Assembly (NCBI RefSeq): GCF_000524195.1 | Contig: NW_020170571.1 | Coordinates: 21,811-85,810, forward strand | Length of the DNA stretch: 64,000 nucleotides | Origin: Echinococcus granulosus | Lineage: Eukaryota; Platyhelminthes; Cestoda; Cyclophyllidea; Taeniidae | Direction of reading: 5' to 3' | Shown: one piece after another, positions 57,823-64,000 of the stretch | Layout of the letters: each line of letters opens with the position of its first letter | Position numbering within the stretch: position 1 is the first letter of the stretch | Notes under the pieces: model-generated | What the model saw: only the letters and a program-made list of their open reading frames with translations | Database searches by the model: none | Told to the model about the DNA's origin: nothing | Position numbers and translations under genes: made by a program

Positions 57823-58186
57823 TGTAAGCTCGGCTTGATTTCTCGGCTTCCTATGTTCCGCTTAAGCCGACCTAATCCTTGTTTTTCTTCTTTGCAGGAT
57901 TTTACTAGTATGCACTTATCCTTATTTTTCCCTCCTGCACCAACTTTCTTGTGTTTCTGAGTGTCCAATGCGCTAACGTAGGCACCCACACCAGTCTTTG
58001 GCCATCAGTCCTTTTGCTAATGGCCATTTTGTACATTATTGTTGTTCAATAGGTACTTATTTCTTGGACATAATCCGTTTTGATATATTTATTTTCTGAA
58101 TGGAGGTGGGCAGGATCCACGTCAAAAGAGGAGACGCTTCAGATTTCTCTCGAAATCAATCCAGTAAACTTCAGTTAAAGACTGGG
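57823..58186. other. 3' flank of guanylate kinase
   Basis: Pyrimidine-rich just after the stop, then AT-rich (TATATTTATTTTCTG near 58082). No gene is seen. It is probably 3' untranslated sequence shared with the convergent frame that follows. Confidence 0.4.
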
Positions 58187-58417
58187 TTAATACTTTGCTT
58201 CCGACACGGTCTCGATATTAGGCAGTATGGAGTAGGCTTTTCTCAAATAATCCGTTGGAGGAGGTAGGGCTTTGTGGGATTTTACAGGTGGCTGCTTATA
58301 AGAAAACAAAAGTCCAGGAACTTCAAAGTCATAGAAATGAAGAAAGCCTCGTAAATTTTCACTCTTCAGACGCACATATCTCTCAAAAACACCAGTTGAC
58401 TTATTGGTCCGGATCAC
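58187..58417 (-). CDS. Unrecognised probable last exon, minus strand
   Basis: A 76-codon frame ending in TAA, convergent to the guanylate kinase gene. It has protein-like composition (VFERYVRLKSENLRGFLHFYDF, PPPTDYLRKAYSIL) and no ATG. An in-frame TGA lies just upstream, next to possible acceptors (CTACAG and AAAAG), so it is best read as a terminal exon of a multi-exon gene. I do not recognise the family. The tail looks like a small basic, perhaps mitochondrial, protein, but that is only an impression. Confidence 0.4.
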   Translation of the reverse strand: MIRTNKSTGVFERYVRLKSENLRGFLHFYDFEVPGLLFSYKQPPVKSHKALPPPTDYLRKAYSILPNIETVSEAKY

Positions 58418-58882
58418 TTTTCATTCTGTAGCGTACAGTTCATTCTCGTCGGCGCTTCCAGGGTATGTAATAGGTGCTTAACGTAGTCTTAATGCAGTCG
58501 ATATTTTAAGCAATCCTAATCTCTTGGCAGCAGCGCATGAGCACTGCCACTATCAATGTCTGGGGTCAAATATTATCACTGCAAGTGACACAACACTCAC
58601 TGTTCTTGAAAGCGATGATCACGCCAAGACCAGTGACCCGCAGCTAGTCTGTTCAAGACTAGGGCAATGAATTCGAAGACGGTTTTCCCCAATTGCAACA
58701 AAACTTGGTTTTTAGTAAATTCACCACTAGAATTAAAACTCGCCAGGACTATGCTGCAACAAGTCTAGAAGTTATGACTCCTTTAAGATGAGTTTTCCAA
58801 TGCAGCGACTGTAGTAGCTTTTGTAAGATGAGGAAGATTTCTGGGCTATCTGTCTAAGCGGAGTTATTGTTATTGTTCCAAG

Positions 58883-59028
58883 GTCGTCTGAAGGCCCAGC
58901 TAACACCCTATTGGTCAAAATGCGAATGTCGCCTACAGGAAAATGCTCCTCAGATCTACACCTACCATAGCCATGCCAAGCCGGTATGGAAAGATGGGAA
59001 TGGCGAAGAGTTTGGCATTACTTTCTGA
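58883..59028 (+). CDS. Unrecognised cysteine-containing last exon, plus strand
   Basis: After a TTCCAAG acceptor the frame codes for 47 residues with WSKCECRL and a His/Lys/Trp-rich tail, stopping at TGA (59026). If a GTAAGA at 58823-58828 is the donor before it, the intron is 60 nt and the preceding bases add further cysteines (CSDCSSFC). No start is found. The family is not recognised. Confidence 0.35.
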
Positions 59029-59329
59029 ATGTATAAGTGAATTGTGGGACATTTTACCAGATTCTAGGATAATCTAGCACGATTAACATTAGAAATACCT
59101 TTTAGTCATTAATGGAACTCGGGAAGTGCTTTCTATCTAGCATTTGCGATCATTATTTACCATTGTTTTCTAAAGATAAAATACCTTCATTCCTTACATA
59201 TTCTATTCTTCAATCAGAATTACAGCATTGAAGGGCGACAACGTTGTTCATGAATGTTGTTTTAGTAGCCAAAGAAAAGATATTATATGCTTACGGAGCA
59301 ATTCCTAGTTATTTTTACATTTGAATATG

Positions 59330-59935
59330 CTTTAGCGCCTTAAGGCCTCCCTGACGACGGAGGAGAACAATGCCCTTGCCAAGTTACACTCATTTCGGAG
59401 CTGCCCAGCCATATCTAGTTAGTTTCCATCCAGCTAGTAGGGAAGTGGGGAAGTATCGTGTTTCCACATCATCGATATCTGAATACAGGTACGGTGGAGA
59501 GCCCCACAAAGAAACATTTCCAGGTGGTTCACGACTAGGGTCGCATCCATTGGTAATACCCTTCCTGCAGAACACGGGACTTGGGTGGCTGCCTAATGTT
59601 GACATCACATTCAGCCCTTCTGTTATGCATCACCACTGATTCGTCCATCAGCAGCATGTGAATTTCTGCCGAGCTAAGGTTTATCACCCAGCAGTGGAGA
59701 CCAGGATGAAAATGTCCTTTCAAATCGGGTTCATTTTCCGCTGCTATTATTGGAGCCTCATCGTGACTTCCCTAAATATGAAAGAAAATACGATACTCGA
59801 GCAGAATACATATATTTCACCTTTGGTAGCATCTGGGACTGCTAGCATGGCCCAGAAGCCAACCCACCATGTGAAAATGCAATCCATGGAGATGCAAAAT
59901 GGACCCCATACCAAAATCAAGAGTTAACCGAGCAA
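59330..59935 (+). mobile_element. Second TRIM-like copy with a truncated left LTR
   Basis: A fragment resembling the LTR start (GCGCCTTAAGGCCTCCCTGAC, 59337-59357) is followed by an interior homologous to 42500-42790 and then by a full LTR-like unit from about 59751 (TGGAGCC...CCTAAATATGAAAG) to 59935. The frames on both strands here (59370-59639, 59390-59608) have no domain. Confidence 0.5.
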
Positions 59936-59940
59936 CCAAC

Positions 59941-61610
59941 ACATTAAAGTACATTAAAACGCTGCCATTTTTCCCTTAACCAAATGGCTATGTGCATAAG
60001 TAGTTCTCAGGGCCTGTCTGTTGGCCAAAGCAGGCTAACTGCGAATATGTATTCTTTCAAGACCATGCTAATAAAAGTGTGTAAAGATCAAAGGTCATAA
60101 CTAAGGTCAGTAAGGTATGGCGGATGTAAGAGAACTAGATAGTATGGCTTGGTTCAAACTTGAAGATAATTTCGAGACAGTCACGTTTACTAAGTGGCTA
60201 ATATAGACGAAATATCGAGTCAAGCATTGTTTTCGCGACTTAAAACCATCTTTGGGAGGCCCTGGCATTAGGCAACTTCGGCTCTAAGATAGCCATCATC
60301 AATACGTCTGGTTGATTCATGTTAATTTATGGCGTTGTAACGCCGCCTACGCTGGTGTTGTACCTATGTTACTTGTTTGGGGACTCAAGTACCAAGTCAT
60401 CGACTGCTATTTTATCATGATGAACTGACACGATATTATCAACTACGTGATTCGATTTATTGTCATTAGAACAACTTTCATCAACTGTCGGATACTTTGA
60501 CTCTCGGAAGATGGTCCAATAATTACTATACATGGCATTGCACAAAAGGATGGGAGGTAAAAAGTAACATGGAAAATGGTAACTTGATTGACATTTGGAT
60601 AAGTTGAGTTGTTTAAATAAGTGTTTTTAACTGCCTGGGAATATCCTATTGGAGTGAAGAGGTTACTAGTAAATCTACCCCACATCAGCTTATTTCAGCT
60701 TGTCTTCAAAACATGTAGCTATTCTTACGATGAAATCCTAGATTTGTGTCTTAATTAGTGCTCCGCTGTGAAGTAATCTTATAGCTAGAGAGAAAATGCG
60801 CTAAATTCTGGCAAAAACATATTTCACTCTGAGTGCTGAATCATCACCACAGTTGGCAGCTTCGATCTCGTCATGGCTGAACCTACATATAAGTGTAAAT
60901 CCACGCTTACGGTAATCGTCTAGCCCGGGCAGGTCAGTTGATGATATTTCACCTTCAAGTCACCTCAATAAAAAAGTATTCTAAATCGATGTTACTTTGC
61001 TAGAGTTTGGCATTGACACTGGGATTAACCTGCAAATAGAATGTTTAGCGGAGATCTCATTTATGAGGGCTTCGGTGTAATATGATCTGCTGTCACTGAA
61101 ACGATAAGGTAAAGAGTATTATTTCGACAAACCAACCTGGGCTGAACTTTTGGTAGGTATTTAGAGAACGATGGACCCAACTTTAACCTCTCTCTCTGAA
61201 GGCGTCTATGAAGAACTCCAACATATTTTTTTACTCCAAATCTACGGTGGAGTGGAATGTCTTGTCGACGGAAAGTTGAAAGGTCAGGAAAACTAGAATC
61301 AGGATATTTAAATATACAATTATCACTTTTCCTTGTTATACTAAAACCCGTATACGAGTTGTATCTTCAACAGTAGAGTGTGAGTTTAAACGCTTGTCAT
61401 CGCAGATGACTCAGTTGGTCAAAATACTCAAGCGACCACGCGCTGTTTTATTGTTGACCATCCACGTGCTTCCAGTGTGACACCAACATACAGTAGGCTG
61501 GATATTTTCCGGCCAGGTTCTAGTGAGTTTTCACTACGTTTCCCAGATTTAACTGATAACCCAAAAAGTACTAAAAACGGATGTAATTGCACGTAGTTCG
61601 CACTACTGCC
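59941..61610. other. Intergenic region, no gene seen
   Basis: AT-rich to mixed composition with chance frames only (for example 60443-60685, minus). No repeat copy recognised. Confidence 0.4.
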
Positions 61611-63025
61611 ATGCCTTTAGTAGAATTTCACAAGATGCAAGCTTATGCAAAATTTTGTGAAGCAGAAGAAACCTCTGGCTCGTTTACCTCAGCAAACAAA
61701 GAAGCGTCGTTGCCGTTTCAAGGCCAAACGAGTCGTTATCCTCATCTGCGTGGCTCAAACGCAAATACTGACCAGAGGCGGTAAAAAATGCCCCACGTAC
61801 TTACGCTTGCTATAGCCTTTCTACGAGGTGGAGGAGATATGATAGAATATGACCGATATGTCTCGCTTTTTACCTTATATGATTTAAAATTAGGCTCTTT
61901 TAGTAAGCATTTTTTTATTAATAAGCTCTAGGAAAAGCATCAATTTTGGAGGTGAATAAATTAACAAGCCCCAACCCTAACTAATCTTACTGGCGTAGTT
62001 TAGAGCCTGTAGCTCAGACAATTGTTATCAAAGAATACTTTTCAAAAAATATTGCACTTTGAAGACTTTATGCTAATTAGGAAAAGTGGATTTAGGGAAA
62101 CACTTGGCAAATTCGATCCAATGCAAATAAAATTCGTGAAGTAAGTTAACTAAACTTTGTTAAAGACCGTTTGAGTTTTGCCAAAATAAACACGAAATGC
62201 GTCAAATTTCTCGAACAAATGCGGTCATTCATTGACCTAGTCGGTAAACATGAAGGCAATTCTGTGTTTAGCTCCAGGTTATGGTAACAGGCCACCTAGA
62301 GGCTCCACCATTGTGTCTCCACGAGGCGGCACGGCCTCCGGTTCATACCAGTAGCTTCACGCCCTACTATACGTCGACAATACATATTATACCCGAGTAC
62401 TATGATTTCTTTCGTCTTCAGAGAAGTCTCGAGGTGTTACATAACCCAAAACACATTATTAATTGAAATACCGTTAAACTGCATGGGAAGTTTCAAATCA
62501 CCGAGATCCTCATCGAAATTATGAGAAAAGTTAAAAATTTACCTAGAACTAGCCTCATTGCCATATGTCGACTACTTGGAACTTATGGAGCTTTTCCAAA
62601 ACGATGCACACCTCTCATGAATAGGGTTTTCTTAGAACGGCGTTTGTCAAAAGCAAAAATCTTGCTTCAGCGATCCCTTTTCCTATCTCCTTTTGCTTCC
62701 CCAAATGTCTTTTTTGCACTCCATTGTATAATGCCTCCAAGAAGGGGCAATAATTATTACTTGGAGGAACATCAGGGTAAATTTTGCGAGATGAGTTGAG
62801 GATTTGCATTACCTTCCATGGCCTTCACTAATCCTGCCCGTTTATCAAGCAGAAGTTTGCCTCGTATGCTTTTATTTGTATCGTGTCGATTTAATAGATT
62901 GCAGTCGTAATTATTTGGTCTTTTGCAGGAAATTTATGATAAGCAAATCTGTTCGTGGAGTGGCGGATAGTTTGGGGATAACAGCACACTTAACGAGTGT
63001 TGAAACAAAGTACATAATGACGCAG
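61611..63025 (+). CDS. Candidate two-exon start of a gene, possible histone-fold (TAF6-like) protein
   Basis: An ATG at 61611 opens 56 codons ending two bases into a codon at a GTAAAA donor (exon end 61780). A second segment (62929-63025; TTTTGCAG acceptor, GTCAGT donor) takes up exactly those two bases and ends in phase 0, so the phases agree. The joined end reads RRKFMISKSVRGVADSLGI, which resembles the start of the histone fold of TAF6/TAF6L (RRF...ESVRLMAESTG). The first exon is polar, with no motif. The rest of the fold was not found before 64000, so the gene would continue outside the window or in missed exons. A reverse LTR-like copy sits in the intron. This rests on one short match. 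Confidence 0.35.
62270..62441 (-). mobile_element. LTR-like repeat copy, reverse
   Basis: The plus strand reads CCACCTAGAGGCTCCACCATTG, GGCACGGCCTCCGG, CCTACTATACGTCGAC and TCGTCTTCAGAGAAGTCTCG, ending GTGTTACA. This is the reverse complement of a repeat that begins TGTAACACC. Confidence 0.6.
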
Positions 63026-63710
63026 GTCAGTCAGTTGTCAAACAATCTAACACCCACATGTTTTGGTAACATGGAATGAAAAACAGGATGGTGTTAATGC
63101 TTATGTCATCTACAACTTTCTCAATGTAGGCGTAGGTAACCTGTTTTAAACTTCTAGTAAACACGACAGAACGTTTTTTGTAGGTTAGGTTAGGGTTAAC
63201 GTGCCAAGGGCGCCCACAGAATGATGGTCTTTAAGTGATACATCTGCACAATTCATTTGTTTAGACAATTTTTCCTAATTTGAAGAGAAGCTTCTACGAG
63301 TCTGAAAGAGTTTTAAACTTGGTGCATCCAGTAGATCCAACCGATGTTTTTCTGATGCTAGAGTTCAACGTCAGGACGGTGAAAGGGAGGTTGATGAGGA
63401 GGCATTGTAGCGAGCCGCACCAAAGATCTTGAAGTTTTTTTTGTCACCTAAATTCAGATGATTATTTGAGAGAATTTGATTTGGAAGTCAGGACAAAACC
63501 GACCTAGTTCGGGTGAACTCAGGCATTATCATAAGGACAAGTCAAAAAATGAAACCTATAGAAATTTCTTGTTAAAATGCTGTCACAGCAAGATTAGTGG
63601 CGATATTGAGCACGCATTCGTGGAAGCAAAATTTTACAAACAGTTCATTGCCTTCTTATAATTGCATTGCTTACCTTGCTTAAGAGCTTATCAGGTTTCA
63701 GACAAAATCG
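63026..63710. other. No gene recognised
   Basis: Contains a short TTAGG-like stretch (GTTAGGTTAGGGTTAACG at 63184-63201), too short to be a telomeric array. The frame at 63476-63661 shows no domain. Confidence 0.35.
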
Positions 63711-63880
63711 TGTAACACACCAAGACTTCCCTGAAGACAGAAGAAGATATAATACTGGGGCAAAATATGTATTGGCGGTGTACGGATGAGCTGAGGGACA
63801 ACTGGCATGGTCCGCGGGCCATTTCGCTGGGTGGAAGCAGAATGGCCCTGCCCTTCGGTGCCCGCGTAACCAGAGCAAAT
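63711..63880 (+). mobile_element. Solo LTR-like repeat copy, forward
   Basis: One of the better-preserved copies. It starts TGTAACACACCAAGACTTCCC, then TGAAGACAGAAGAAGATATA, TACTGGGGCAAAATATGTATTG and GGTGGAAGCAGAATGG. Two overlapping minus-strand frames over it are shadows. Confidence 0.6.
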
Positions 63881-64000
63881 TTAAACAAAAATCAAAGTTT
63901 TGCACTTGATTTATGCTTAACGGTCGGTTTTGTAAATCCGCGAATCCAAACTTCCGAAGTCTTGGTAAGACAATTAGTTGCTAGCAGGTACGCATATTGT

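Noticed and set aside
63184..63201. Telomere-like TTAGG repeats
   Set aside because: Only about three units, too short for a telomeric or interstitial array.

Overview
The window looks like a nuclear contig from a flatworm, most likely a parasitic one (cestode or trematode). The reasons are AT-rich introns of several kilobases next to introns of only 31 to about 60 nt, animal-type genes, and a family of short LTR-like repeats that recalls the miniature terminal-repeat retrotransposons known from tapeworms. All gene models were built by hand from conserved motifs, GT-AG splice signals and phase matching. The species assignment is inference.

Layout. The plus strand from 1296 to 24643 carries a nine-exon HCN-type (hyperpolarization-activated, cyclic-nucleotide-gated) channel. 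The minus strand from 29014 down to about 27353 carries a G3BP-like gene: an NTF2-like domain split by mini-introns, a proline/glutamine-rich middle, and separate Arg/Gly-rich exons, with no recognisable RRM between them. The minus strand from 35456 down to 30388 carries an aerolysin/MTX2-type beta-pore-forming-like protein in two clear exons. Its large intron holds three further phase-0 open segments of unknown nature and a decayed copy of the G3BP NTF2 exon. From 35.5 to 48.1 kb I see no gene, but there are several repeats. The plus strand from 48139 to 55388 encodes an eleven-exon cathepsin A-type serine carboxypeptidase with a signal peptide and complete catalytic triad. It is followed in the same direction by a two-exon guanylate kinase (56756-57822). 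The last 6 kb hold two unrecognised candidate exons near 58-59 kb, more repeats, and a possible first part of a histone-fold protein gene at 61611-63025.

Repeats. At least ten copies or fragments of a roughly 170-185 nt LTR-like unit are scattered in both orientations. Two places show the unit flanking a non-coding internal region (41967-42975 and 59330-59935), so the family looks like a TRIM with several solo LTRs.

The genes do not form an operon or pathway. They are neighbours with separate roles: membrane excitability, stress-granule and RNA biology, a candidate membrane-active protein, lysosomal proteolysis and nucleotide metabolism. I saw no tRNA, rRNA or CRISPR array.
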